64,000 nucleotides of DNA from Symsagittifera roscoffensis. Taxonomy: Eukaryota > Xenacoelomorpha > Acoela > Convolutidae. Location of the stretch: contig NC_087067.1 in NCBI RefSeq assembly GCF_963678635.1, positions 22,885,547 to 22,949,546 on the forward strand, in the 5' to 3' direction. The position numbers and the translations under genes are program-made. Shown here piece after piece: positions 1 to 12,700 of this stretch; positions within the stretch are counted from its first letter, which is position 1, and each line of letters begins with the position of its first letter. The notes under the pieces were generated by a model. It did not search any database and was not told where the DNA came from. It saw nothing but the letters and a program-made list of their open reading frames with translations.

Positions 1-168
1 CTGAGTGATTAGTGCGCGAGACTCATAATCTCGAGGTCGCAGATCGAATCCGAGGTGTAGCCGAATTTTACTACTCGTGGCGTATTTCCACTTTTCTTCT
101 TGCTTTTTATAGAGCTGCTTTTGTTGTGTTCTCGCTAGTGTGTGCGAAGCACAGCTTCGCCTCTGTTT
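1..168 (+). repeat. tRNA-Met-derived SINE, 5' end cut by window
   Basis: The first 60 bases look like the 3' two thirds of an elongator tRNA-Met. The anticodon stem is a perfect 5-bp pair (CGAGA at 17-21, TCTCG at 29-33) around the 7-base loop CTCATAA, anticodon CAT. A degenerate B box (GATCGAATCC) follows. The T stem does not pair well and no acceptor stem closes, so this is not a working tRNA gene. The AT-rich body to about 168 ends in a short inverted motif (GCGAAGCACAGCTTCGC). A diverged relative lies at 15530-15690. It sits upstream of, or in an intron of, the BET gene. Confidence 0.6.
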
Positions 169-602
169 TTAAGTTTTGAATCATGGTGCAAGTACAGCCA
201 AATTATGCTAACGAATCAGTATTTTCTTCAGCTTTAGTTAAGAATTGTAGCCTTCGACCCAATGTTTTTGCTATCAAAAGGATTACATGAGTTTCTAAAA
301 AAAAGAGTGACAGCCGGTACTCAATTTTTAGGCTGATTAAAATACAAAAAATGATTCAAGTGGGGTTTGGGGACTTATAGTATACCATTCACACAGTCTA
401 CTTCTTTAATGCCATTATGCATTCTAGACTCACTGCATTATCATCCTCAATGTGCATCCTACCATCTATCGCTATCAGCTGAGAAAACATGAGTTTTAAA
501 ACGGTTCGAAAGGAAATGAAGATTTTAATCTGGGCATGCACTTTCGTCGTAAAAGCAGGTTTATCATTCAACCCTTGTGTAATTAATTATTGTCTTTTTC
601 AG

Positions 603-749
603 AATTACTACGACATAATCACAAATCCGATGGATCTGGGTTCCATAAAGAAGCGCCTGGAAAATAATTACTACATAAATGCTCAGGAATGCATAGATGA
701 CGTCAACCTTATCTTAAGAAATTGCTACACTTTCAACAAACCAGATCAT
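603..749 (+). CDS. BET exon: bromodomain 1, ZA loop to BC loop
   Basis: The exon follows a TTTTTCAG acceptor and ends at GTAAGA, phase 0 on both sides (49 codons). It encodes the ZA-loop motif [13 protein letters not shown], the BET hallmark [10 protein letters not shown] and the acetyl-lysine-binding Asn in CYTFNKPDH. It joins 2904 with no length change relative to BRD4 BD1. An ATG at 489 opens the same frame upstream but lies in intron-like sequence before the acceptor. Confidence 0.93.
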
Positions 750-3700
750 GTAAGAAATCACGTTTCTTAGGAAGCAGCTATTTGAAATCCCCATTTTTTT
801 TGTCTATCAAAATGTCCCAATTTTCCAGGCATAGTAATTGGACGCATGAGATTATTCAGGCGTCAAGTCTTTTTGGCGTCAAGCGTCAGGACGCATGAGA
901 TCAGATCACGTCTTTCTAATTCAGTCTCTAATATTATGATTCGTACTTTGTTTACAAGCGGTTTTATGTGATCATTCCACTTTTTCTCAACCCGAAGTCG
1001 CGCAGTTTAGTTGCTGCCTGGTATTCTAAGAATAAAATGGATACCAGAGGTCCAATTTCGAATCCCGTTTGTTAGATTTTATTTCACAGCAGATAATTAA
1101 GTGTCAAAAAACGATGTGAAGACATTCATATAGGTCGTGTTGATTTTATTTTCAGGAAATTGTTCACGCTCATTTTTTTCGCGGTTTGGTTATTGATTTG
1201 TTTTCACGTTCAGTTCAGTTTTTTTGCTAAAAGAAAAATATTTTATGCTCTCTTATTACGATAGTGCGGAAAAACGTCGATGACTCGAAAGTGGAAAGTG
1301 GAATTTAATTTTTTCCTAATGGAATAAAAAACAATTATGAATCCAGAGTTCCCAAAATGGTTTAATTTTATGGAAAAAAAGTTAACGAAGTGAAGACACT
1401 TTTGTAGGTCGGATGTTTTCCGTTTATTTTTATTTTGAAATTTTTAATTCTTAAAAATTGTTTTAACTGAAATATAGTTTTTTTGCGGTTTGAGATATGA
1501 TTTCCACTTTTCTTAAATATAGCTAATTTTTACCTTCAATTTCTTCTAAGTTCAATACAACTTCTTCTACAAAAAGGAATGCAAACTACGCTCTCAAATT
1601 ACGAATGTGCAAATGGCAAGAAGAACGTATTGAAGACTCTTATATAAGTTGTGATGAACTTCTGTTTTTTTTTCAGGAAAATTTCTTAAAATTTGTTCAC
1701 GCTCAAAGTTGATTGTTTCACAATTTGATAAATTCTTTTTCAGTTCAGTTCTTTTCCTTTGTTAAAAGGAAAGCAAACTCACCTTTCGAAAAGCAAAAGT
1801 GTTAAGGTCACAAAAAAGCGTGATTGACTTCTAATTTCGAAATTAAATTTTATCTTTTATATACCAGAGGAATTAAAGCCTCATCTAATAATCCAGTTTT
1901 CTCAAATTGAGTCAAATTAATTTAAAAAGTGTCAATTCTACATTTCTCTGGAAAAAATTGTCTTTTAAAATCGAATAAAAAAAATATAATTTTTTTGTTT
2001 ACGTGCGTTCATTGGCTCTTTTCAATTCTGTTGGCTATATATTTTTCCGCAAAAATCGAAGTTGAAAATTGTTTTAAAATAAGTTCATTCTTTTTTTGGC
2101 TTACTAGAGTTAATTGACCGTTTTCCAACTGCCTGTTGTCTATTTTTTTTTTCAAGAGTCGATGAACGTAGTTCAGACTGTTATATAGGTCGCGATGCTT
2201 TTTTTATGGTTTTTTTTTTCAGAAAAAGTCATAAAATTTGTTCAGGCTCAAACGTACTTTTTCGCGGTTTGACTTTTGATTTGTTTTCAGTTCAGTTCAT
2301 TTCCTTTGTTTAAAGAGAGACAAACTCCACTATCGAACTGCAAAAGTATAGAGGCCACCAAAACGGGATCGACTTCGTTTCAAAAGTGGAATTTAAGTTT
2401 CAGATTTCCCAGCGAAATTTTTTTTTACCTATTGATCCAGTTTTCTAAAATTGGGTCAGTTTTAGCGAAAAAATGCCAATCATAAATTAGTCTAGAAATT
2501 CAAAGAGCTTCAAGGGCATATATTTTTTCTTTGAGATATGAATTTTTGCAAAAAAAAACAAGTCCATTTTTTTCTGTTCAATTGCAATCATAGACTCTTT
2601 TCCAACTGTCTGTTGGCTATTTTTTTGTTTTCTTCTCTATATGAACGCAATAATCAGTTCGTTTTTAATATCGTTCAATAACGCTTTTGCAACTGTTTTG
2701 GGACCAGGAGGTCCTATGTTCGAATTCAGCCAATGCGGAAACGTTTTGAAAGCAATTGGTTTTTTTTAAACATATGCAGGAAGAAAAGCATAGCCTCTCT
2801 GAAGTAAGTGAAGCTGAATTTAACTTTATATATAACAATTTTGTAAATTTTTACTACATGCTAACTTGATTCAAGGCCTTATATAGCTCTTTAATTTTTT
2901 TAGTGCGTATACCTAGAAGGCCGCAGCTTAGAAGAGCAATTTAAAAAGAAAATAGGTAAAATGCCATTTGACGAAATCGAGATTCCGTTCAATTCGAAAT
3001 CGCAGACAGTGGGTAGTCCCAAGAAAAAGTACGTTCCGATAACGCCCTCGCGGCACCCAGTTGTGCACTCCACTTCTTCAGAGCCATCTGCAGTTGATAG
3101 TGTTAAAGTTGAGCCACCAGTGCTTGTCGAGAGTACGCAGCCCGACTGTCCACCTACGTCATCTTGCGACGTTCTTAAAGAAGAGCAACCCTCGCCGCCT
3201 CCTCTAGAAGACGCAAGAACTCCGCAAGTCGAGTGTGATCAAGAGGACAACGATGACGAGCCATTGGCGCCACCTCCGCTCACCCCGGCACCTCCAGTTT
3301 CAGAGGACAACATATCTCCCGCTGATTTGTCCTCGCAGACTGTAACGCAAAGCGGCTTGCCAATCCTAGAATGTGCCATAAACAGGCCGCAACTTAGTCC
3401 TGATGATTCAGTGAGCAGTGCGGTAGATGATACGACGGTACACTCTACACAAGAAGACGACAGGCTGCGATTTGGAAACGCTTCATCCAACGCTACTAAC
3501 CCTCTAAATATATCAATAGATGAAACAAAGGAAGACGATTGCTCAGTAAGCCATGTTATTTTCTCTCACTCGAGCTGCAGTTACATTTGAGAGGTATTTG
3601 ATTTTATTACACGATCATTTCTTTTTAGGCAAGTGATACAAGTGCTCCCTTTGATGGTCAAGAAAACGGAGAGCTGCATACAATAGTTACGTCAAGTGTG

Positions 3701-6700
3701 AGACCATTTGCCGTTCAACCCTCTAAGGTTCAATTTTGCACCCACGTGATTTCAATAAAGGTTGATTGGCTTATTTTTTATCTTTTATTTCCTCGTTTAG
3801 ACGAAAAAGGGAGTAAAAAGGAAAGCAGATACAACTACACCGCACACACCATCATTCAACAAAACAAACTCTGCCTCTTCATTCTACGCTGATGATAGCA
3901 ATTCTGCTAGAACGAGCACGCGCAAAATCAAGCCGCCAAACAAGGAGCTTCCTGGTGAAGACGAACCGTTTGGGAAGGCGATGAAAAAATCACCTCTCAA
4001 TAATCAATTGCGATTCTGCGAAAAACTCATCAAAGAGTTGTTAGGGAAATCACACGCTGTAAGTAACCGAAATTGACTAAGTGAAGTACCCAGTACAGTT
4101 TACTCTCATCTTCCTATATAGAGATATATAGATTGTAGATGAATTCTTGATTTCTTCCGAATATTCGGCTCATTCAAATTGAGAATGTCTCAAAATAATC
4201 ACAAAGTCATATTTGAAGGCTTGATCAAATTCTAGTTCTGAGTATAAACTTGAGATGCATATGAGTTTATTTGTGATTCTATGTTCCAAGTAGTGCTATA
4301 CGTGTCTATGGCTCTTGATTTATTTTACTCTGAAGGAAACAATTTAGGCTGATAAATGCATTGAGATACATTCAAATTATTGTTACGGCTAAGAAGTTTT
4401 ACGGCCTTATCAATCTGATTCAATGCAATGTAACATGGTACATTTGTTTTAATTAGGAATATGCATGGCCCTTTTATCAACCGGCCTATGAAAAGTGGCA
4501 CCTCCCTGACTACTTGGAGAAAATAAAGAAACCAATGGATTTGGGAACGGTTAAAAAGAAGCTAGAGGCGCGTGAATACAAGAGTGTGAACGAGTTTGCT
4601 GAAGACATGCGGCTTATTTTTCACAACTGCTACCAGTACAACCCCTCTGACAATCCAATTCATCAAATGGCGCAGAAATTACACGTTGGTTCAAGCACTT
4701 ACAACTGCATTTTGTCTAAATATCAAAATGTATGCTCAAAGGGAATCTGTCCAAAAGAAAAGGATAGCCGGTTACTGTGCAACTAGCACAGAATGTTCCG
4801 ACCATAGTCTTGAAAAACATATAAAAAACGTTTACAAATTAGTGTGTTTTTTCTGCGTGGTGTGATAAAAAGATCTGAACGAACAAATAGAACTTCGGCA
4901 TAACGTTTACAAATTAGTGTTTTTTCTGCGTGGTGTGATAAAAAGATCTGAACGAACAAATAGAACTTCGGCATATTCGGCGGTCATAGTAAAATAGGCG
5001 AATTGGAATACAGTTTTTTAGGGCACTAAGAAACTCCGAAGACCAACTTTACTTGAGTAAAATTAAGTTTTCACGGCTTAAATTAAGCAAAAATAAGCTA
5101 TTGCTAGCCTGCATTCTTTTCTTATAAGCCCCTGGTCCTGCTCAGTATAGGACCAACCTTGGGGGCGAAAGATGTCATCTATTTCGCCGCAGCCGATCCC
5201 ACCTTGAGGAGGCGGATGACACTGGGACCCCTCCAACCGTGACCGAAGTGGGAATCGAACGCATAACCCACGTGTTGATATACGTGTGCCTAACGCGCTC
5301 CCCTTATTAGCTCGAAATTAGACCAAAAATGAAAAATTTTCGGACCGGGTTTTCTCGACACTAAAAAAAATTTTGGGAATTTTTAACGTGGTTCGAATCA
5401 CGACTGAAAGGGCTTTAATATCACTCAACCCAGTCCGATAATTTTTTGTGGTACCTGATTTTGCGTGGGCGTGGAAAAAAAGAAAAAAAACTAAAACACA
5501 CCCGAATACAAAGTTCCTCCCCATTTTCAATGGTCGTAACAATAAAATACAAACCTGAAATATAGATTTAATTTTTGAAAGGTATTTTTATGCGACAATG
5601 ATCGTATTGGAGAAACTTTTTAATGTCGGTTTAATTTGTTTCTGGAAGAAGCCTTATAATTTTATGCTCAACTATGATTTTTCGCAGTTTGACTTCTATT
5701 TACATTTAATTTCAATTCTAGTTCATTTGCTAAAAGGAAAGCAAATTAGGGTCTGTAATATCAAAAGAGCACATTGCTTTAAAAAGTTTTGAATGAATTT
5801 TAGTTTCAAAGGAAGATTTTAGGTTTTAAGTGTAAAAGAATGTAAGAATGAAGTGATTTTCACTTTAATAGTTTTGATGATTCAATGAACGTAGTTTAGT
5901 GAAGAATCTTATATAAGTCTTGGTGATTTTTTTGATTAAGAATCAATGAAAATTGTTCAAACTTGAAAGTTAATATTTTTCAAAAAGAGTTTTTTTCTGT
6001 GTCCTTGAGTTCATGGACACTTTTCGCTATATATGTTGGCTATATTTGAGTTTTTTCAGTCAATGTTCGAGAATAAATTCGCGAGACTTCCTTCCAAAGC
6101 GTCGCCATCATCAAGTGAATTGTCGTCGTCAACAAGTACAAGTTCGGAACGCAGTCTAAACGGGATTTCGATTCATAACCGAGCCTCCCATTCGCATCCA
6201 TCGGGTTACGGTAAAAGCTACCAGGCAAACTTTGTAGCTTCGAAGGTAGCTGCTGCCAAACAAGCATCCCCGAACAAATACAAGAAGGCAAATGGTGACA
6301 TTCGAAGTGCGCATGACGGTCGCAAGAGTGCAAAGTATTTCAAGAGTCAAACTGTAACTTCTGCAAAATCTACCGAGCCTAGTCCGCAGTCTAAAAATGT
6401 GTCACCTCAACTGGCGGTTGTCAACCCACCGCCTGAAATACCAGATGCAGGGACCATTGCTGCTCTGCAAAAACAAGTATGACATCGTCCATTTAAAAGT
6501 GCAATATGAATGATTTAAAGTTTATTGGGCCATAATACCTGGTTATTAGGGTTTTGCAATCTAATATTGATTTTTTAATAGTTACAAATGGTCATGCAGC
6601 AGTTAACGCAGATGCAGCAAGGAGGCTTTCAACATGATGACAAAGCTCGTGATGTATGCATCAAATTGAAAGAATTTCTATATTTCTTTCATTAATTCAA

Positions 6701-9700
6701 AGACCTTGAAAATCGTGCTGATTTTAGGCTAGTAGTATACAGAGTCAAATAGACAACCTAAACCAGAAAAAGCCACGTGCTCCTAAGCGACCAAGAAAAT
6801 CAAAGGTTATCGCAGATGCAGTCGATTCCAGCAGTAAATCAGGGTCTGTGGTCTCTTCAGCAGTGACTAGCAGCCACAGTATGGCCAACTCAGCGTCTAT
6901 AGCAGAATCAGTGGCCACGACTGTTTCTATGGTAGCTTCTAGCAAACACGACAGACATGAATATGGTGCTATGGAATCCAAGATATCTCCTACGTCAGTT
7001 TCCTCCAACATCAAAACAGAACAGCCACCTCTATCTTCTCACAATTCTCAACCTAGTGATCTTCCAAACAGAGCAAGCGTCATCACTACCACTGCAGCAA
7101 CCAACTCTAAGTCACTTAAAACTGTAAGAATTTTTCACTACTCTAAGGTGTATATCTGCTTGGCAGGTGAGATGCCAAAATCCTTACTCTTTCGAAAATA
7201 TTGGCTATCTGATATTCATTAGACCGAATGTCTCAACCAATTGTCGCTAAAATCTGTAATTGATAAACCCCATGAAACCAAAAAAACTATTAAGAAAGGA
7301 TGTTTTCAAATCATCCCTGATTTTTTAAAAATGAAATTTGATTAACGGAAGCCTAAATGTGTCAGCATGAAGAAGTTCAACAATTTGCACGGAAGAAATA
7401 TTCTAACAATCTGTTCAATTGTGAACAAATTTGTTCTTCGTGCCTTACATCGTAACATCACGCATTCAGTCATAATAGCCCGTAAATAAACTGAGAAAAC
7501 GGAAAACTTGAAATGTGTGTGTGTTTGGGGGGGGGGGGGAGGTTGGAGTCAACTTTTGAAAATTGAGTTTCAAAAAAATCAAAGAGGGAGAGAGGGCTTG
7601 TATTGTCGCATGAACAGTTTTGGCACAATTTTAGGCTCTTTTCCAGTCCCCCCTTAAAAATACCGATTTTATGTTTGTTTTACGTGTCATTACGGCTAAA
7701 TGCGTGATGTTACGCTGTAAAGTATGAAGAGCAAATCTGTTCACAGTTGTCGATTTGTTCAGCACGCCAATTTTCATTGAAATATGACAACGTTAAATAA
7801 GCTTTTCAAAATTGAATTTGAAAGGGGGGAAACTGGAAAAGAGCCCAATTTTATATTTACGCTAACGTCAGCTTTGTGTGTTATTATGAACCTTTTTTTT
7901 CTAAGCTAACTCGCAAATAAAAGTGTTCACTTATCTGGAAATTTGAATGTAGCGTTGGAACTGCATAGCTGTAGCAGGTTCGAATTGCAGACGAAGACGA
8001 ATTTTTGCTAATTTGAGGCTTATTTATACTTTAATTGTACTTTATAAAGCTGCTTCGCCTCTATGTGCAATTTTTCGTTGGGAAACTGGAAGAGGGCCGA
8101 TTACTGTTATGGAATTCACAAAAACCTTTCATTAGCATATTGTTAGCATAGCTTTATACAATATTAAGAAGACAATTTTCCGGTGTCGAAAACTCATATT
8201 TAAATTTTAAAATATTTAGCTTTTAGCTGTAGAAAACTAGGTTTCGAAGCTTAGTTTAGCGCAGCGCAAGTCGTTAGACTAACAGAACTGGAAAATTTAA
8301 TTGTGTAAAAACTTGAATTGTGAAAATTATGAAAAAAAGGGTTTTTTATGAGTTTCTTGGTTGACTGGGTTGATTTTATCAAAAAAAGAAATGGCTAATC
8401 ATGAATTTTTATTGAAAATCGAAGAGCTTGAACGGCATATATTTTTTTTGTTGGAATTTCGAAAGTTGAAGTTTTTTAAATAAAAAATCGGCCCTTTTCA
8501 ATATTTGTTTTCTGTTTCCTTTTCATTGACTATGTTTATGTCTATAAGCTATGTTGATAAATTAAACCATTGTTCGCATTATCCGATTGTTATGAAATTG
8601 ACATGAGGACTAATTGAGCCATGACAAACATATGTGCTCTTCATACTTAACCTTTTAAAGCCACCCATTGCACCATAGGCTCTTTTTCCCCTCGTAAAAT
8701 TTCAAAATAAAGCTATTCAAAAGTTGTTCACACGGCATTTTGCGTGTAAGAAATGTCAGAAAAATTGTTCACCTGTTCACGCTGACACGTTTTAATGCAG
8801 TTTATAACATGAAAAGTCATTGTAAATAAGTTTTCATATATTAAACTTCCGAAAAAATCAAGGGGGGAACTGGAAAAGTGCCGCACCATACAATCCATGA
8901 TCATGCGAGGTGAGGGAAAATAAAAAAAAGAGCCTGCCGTTTTGATTTTCTAGCGCCTGGCCTGAAGAAAAACTTATAGTTCGAGCTGAATTCACAAATA
9001 GTTCTTAGTTTCGCGGCGCTAGATTTAACCTTGTGCTGACTGTTTCCAAGTCGAAAACATGTTGCATTAAAGAGGTCTTTGGTAAACACATGGCTTTTAA
9101 AACCAGTTAAGTTCAACTTCTCGGCAGCATGGTACAATTCTGAAATAACGTTTGTATTAAAATTTTTAATTTTCTATGCAATATTAGAGTTTGAATATGC
9201 TACACCAAATTTGTTGGGTTAAGACGATTTTCTTGTAAATAAATTGTTTCGTCAAGTGAGCTATTTTAATATGTAACATTTAATGCAAAAGAAAGCTGTT
9301 ATTTTTCTGCGATCGCTCTTTTTTGAACGCTTTAAAGTTTTTGTAAACACGTTTGAGCTTGAGTTAATGTTCTTTGAATAATGCTTCAGAGAGTTTATTC
9401 AATTATATGTTTTCTTATATCTCAGCTTTTAAATATATTAATATTCATTTGTTAGGAGCCATCTCGGACAATTTCTCCGCCAGTATCTCGAACTATCGAT
9501 TCATCTCCACACGATCTGGGTCCGGGCCAGTTACCGTTGACGAATGGTCCAGTCACTTCTGCTGCTGTTTCAATGAACACATCTTCGTCTTCGAGTATGC
9601 CAGGACCTAACAGCTATTGGTCAAACTCAGTCAGTAAAAGTAAGCTGAACCCTTGTTTGCTGAGTAGATTTGCCAAACATTTATCCAAATAGAATGTATA

Positions 9701-12700
9701 CTCTCTAGACAGCATTAGTGTAATATTACATTTCGGCATGAAATTCACTTTCTCTCTAGCCAATGCCAACTCGGACACACAGTCATCCAATGCATCGACC
9801 TCGGCTGCTCCCACCTCGGCCAAACCAGGCAGGAAGAGCACAAAGAACTCAAACGACTCGCGTCATTCGCCCCCTGCCAAAAAGTCAAATCTGAAGAAAG
9901 TCACCAAGTAAGCCTGCTCTTCGTCCTGATTACTTTGCTTTCTTATATCAAAAAGTGAAAGGATTTATAATTTGAACAGCTCCACTGAAATTCTATGTAC
10001 CATTTGTTAGCCAATTGTAAAATATAGCTTAAATTTTTATGCCCAGTTGATAGAAATGTGTCATTTGTTACGTTTCAATGCAAATTTTTATGCATTTTTA
10101 GAATGCCACGACCTTCAGACTTTGTGTTGGACAGCGACGAAGAAGACAATGCCACTGACATGACTTACGAGGAAAAACGCCAATTGAGCAGCAATATCGA
10201 CAGACTGACCAGTTCGTTTCAAAACTTCTTAAGAACTTCAAAATTTATCAAATGAAATTCAAACTGAACTTAATAGCATGCTTAGTTTTGTAGAGGAAAA
10301 AAGTTCATCTGTCATTTAGAACCACAGCTGTATCGAGTTGTTCACATATTGAGAGCTCACGAGCCTCAGCTTCAAGATGCAGACGTTGCTGAAATCACGC
10401 TGGATCTGGAAACAGTTCGGGCTGTCACTTTGAGGGCTTTGGAAAAATTTGTCAATCAATGTCTGAAGTCGAAAAAGCCGCGAGGTGCCGCTGCATCTGC
10501 TAGTATGTATACATTCAGCCGTAAGTCAAAAATAGCTTTTAGTTGTCTTTGGTACTAATTGTAAGTGAGTATTTAGAAAAACAAGCTCAAGCACCGCCCC
10601 CACCGGTTGCAAGCGACACGTTGCCCCTGGAAGAGTATGAGAGTCGGAAGGAGGAACTGGTGCGCAAGATTGAGGAGCTAGGAGGGAAAAAAGTTGCCAA
10701 ATCTTGTAAGTCTACTCCTACTGCCGGTCTAAGATCTGATGTAGTAGTGAGCTTTCTGAGGTGCAATTAAAGCTTGTTTCTCAGATGAGAAAGATCTCAG
10801 CGAGGGCATAAACCTGGACCCCGTCAATCACGGAGTGCGTAATTTGAGCGATAACAGCTCCAGTGATGACTCCGGTGATTCGAGCAGCGACTCAGACGGA
10901 AGCAGTGACTCGGATGATTCCAACTCCGACGATGAAAGTCCGCAGAAAGGCGGATCAAAAAGTGCCGCTGCTGCAAATAGCCAAAATTCAGCAGGTAAAA
11001 AGGGAAAAACAGCCAAATTAAAGGTGAAATGATCACCTAATTGAATGATCTTTGTTTTGTGACTGAATTGAATCGATTTGTATTTGTCAATTGAAAAATT
11101 GGGATTTAATGAGCCTGCACTCCAGAAGTGTGAACGAAGGTGCATGCGCCTTCAGCTGGAATTCTCTGGAAAATCCTGGAAAAAATCCGGCATTTTAAAA
11201 TAAAATTTTTGAATGTATTGTGTAGTTTAATTTACTTTTACACCAAAATTTGCAGTCTATTTGTTAATTTCAAAAATTGAAAAATAATATCTTGAATGTT
11301 TTGTAAAAGCTTGATTCCCGTCATGTATTGTTTCGTGAAATTATGTCGATGTACTTTGAGACCCAGTAGTTAGTGATCAGAACAAAAAGAGCGCATGTCC
11401 AGTAAGCTGTTTTAATGAACGCATTTAAGGCCCTAAGATATACAGCCAAGCTAGAATTGTCAAGTGTATCAATTTATCGCTGGTAGTGGAACATCTCTAG
11501 TCTTCCATCTTATCGTTCCGACCACTCTCGAAAGACTGAGAAACTATGGCGCATGGTATTTTTGCGCGTTTTCAGCTTCCTCAAAAAAATCGTAAAGGTC
11601 AAAAATATTCCGTGTCGAATGGATACTTTTGCGAATTTTTTTCATTTCTGCGATGAACTCTGTTTCAAGTTTTGCAACATAAATTTTTAAATATGCACTG
11701 ATGTTTTTGTAATCTGCAGTTGTCACTCTGCAAAAAAAAAATCAGAATAAATCACAACTCCAAAATAGAAAGTTCACTGAAACCCTAAATTTTCTCTAAA
11801 ATCCCTAAAATTATTCACTTAAATCCCAAACTGGACATTCTCCTCTTTATTGGAATTAAAATTAGAGAGATATTAATCTTCAGTTATATTGTTTGAGAGT
11901 AATAAACGTAGTTAGTACTGTAATATAGGTCTTGCTGATTTTTTAAATGTTTTTTTTTCAGGAAAAAGTCTTCAAATTTGTTCACGCTCAGTTTTAGTTT
12001 TTCGCGGTTTGACTTGCACTTTCTTTTTTAAGTTCAGTGCATTTCCATTGTTAAAAGGAAGGCAAACTCCTCTATCGAACAGCAAAAAAGTAAAGGTCAC
12101 GTCAAACGTGATTGACTTTTGATTTCGAAAATGGAAATTAATTATCAGATTTCCCAGCGAAATAAAAGATTTAGGTATTGATCCAGTTTTCTCAAATTGC
12201 GTCAATTTTAGCAAAGAAAAGTGTTCATCATAAACTGTTCTACAAAGTTTTTTTCTTCGAAGTTCAAAAGTTGAACGCTCTTGAAAAAACAAGTCAGTTT
12301 TTTTTAGTTTATTTGCGTTCATAACTCTTTTCCAACTACTACTTATGTTTGAGTTATATAGAACGTAATGCAGATCCTTATTAAGTGGAGTCCTCTTTAG
12401 GTTAGAAGGTTTTTTTTATTTGTTGAGTTCCTATTTAAGGTACTGAATTTGAAAGAAGATCGTGCAAAATTTATTTTACTTTAAGTTAGAAGCAGTGGAT
12501 TTATTTTCAAAGAACTTATTAACAGTCGATGAACGAAGTGAAGACTCTTATATATGTCGTGATGATTTTTTTGTGTTATTTTCTGGAAATTCAAAATAAT
12601 GTTATTACGTTCAATTTTGATTTTTCGTGGTTTGATATAAAATATTTTCAAGTTCAGTTCATTCCCCTTGTTAAAGGGAAGACAAACTCAACTATCGAAC

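Larger units (their letters stand above)
7124..9455 (+). other. BET intron rich in MITEs
   Basis: Contains two complete hAT-like MITEs (separate entries), further ends of the same family near 8090-8105 and 8490-8500, an outlying inverted copy around 7405-7480, a 12-base G run at 7527-7538, and a SINE-like fragment at about 7960-8065 (GCAGGTTCGAATTGC box B). No exon found. Confidence 0.6.

Noticed and set aside
1..60. Functional tRNA-Met gene
   Set aside because: Anticodon arm is good, but the T arm does not pair, the acceptor stem cannot close, and a SINE-like body follows.
489..770. ORF starting at ATG 489 as the N terminus of the BET protein
   Set aside because: The first 38 codons lie before a clear splice acceptor at 601-602 and do not resemble BD1 sequence. 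Only 603-749 is an exon.
3239..3490. Antisense ORF in BET linker exon
   Set aside because: Shadow of a long coding exon with consistent splice phases on the + strand.
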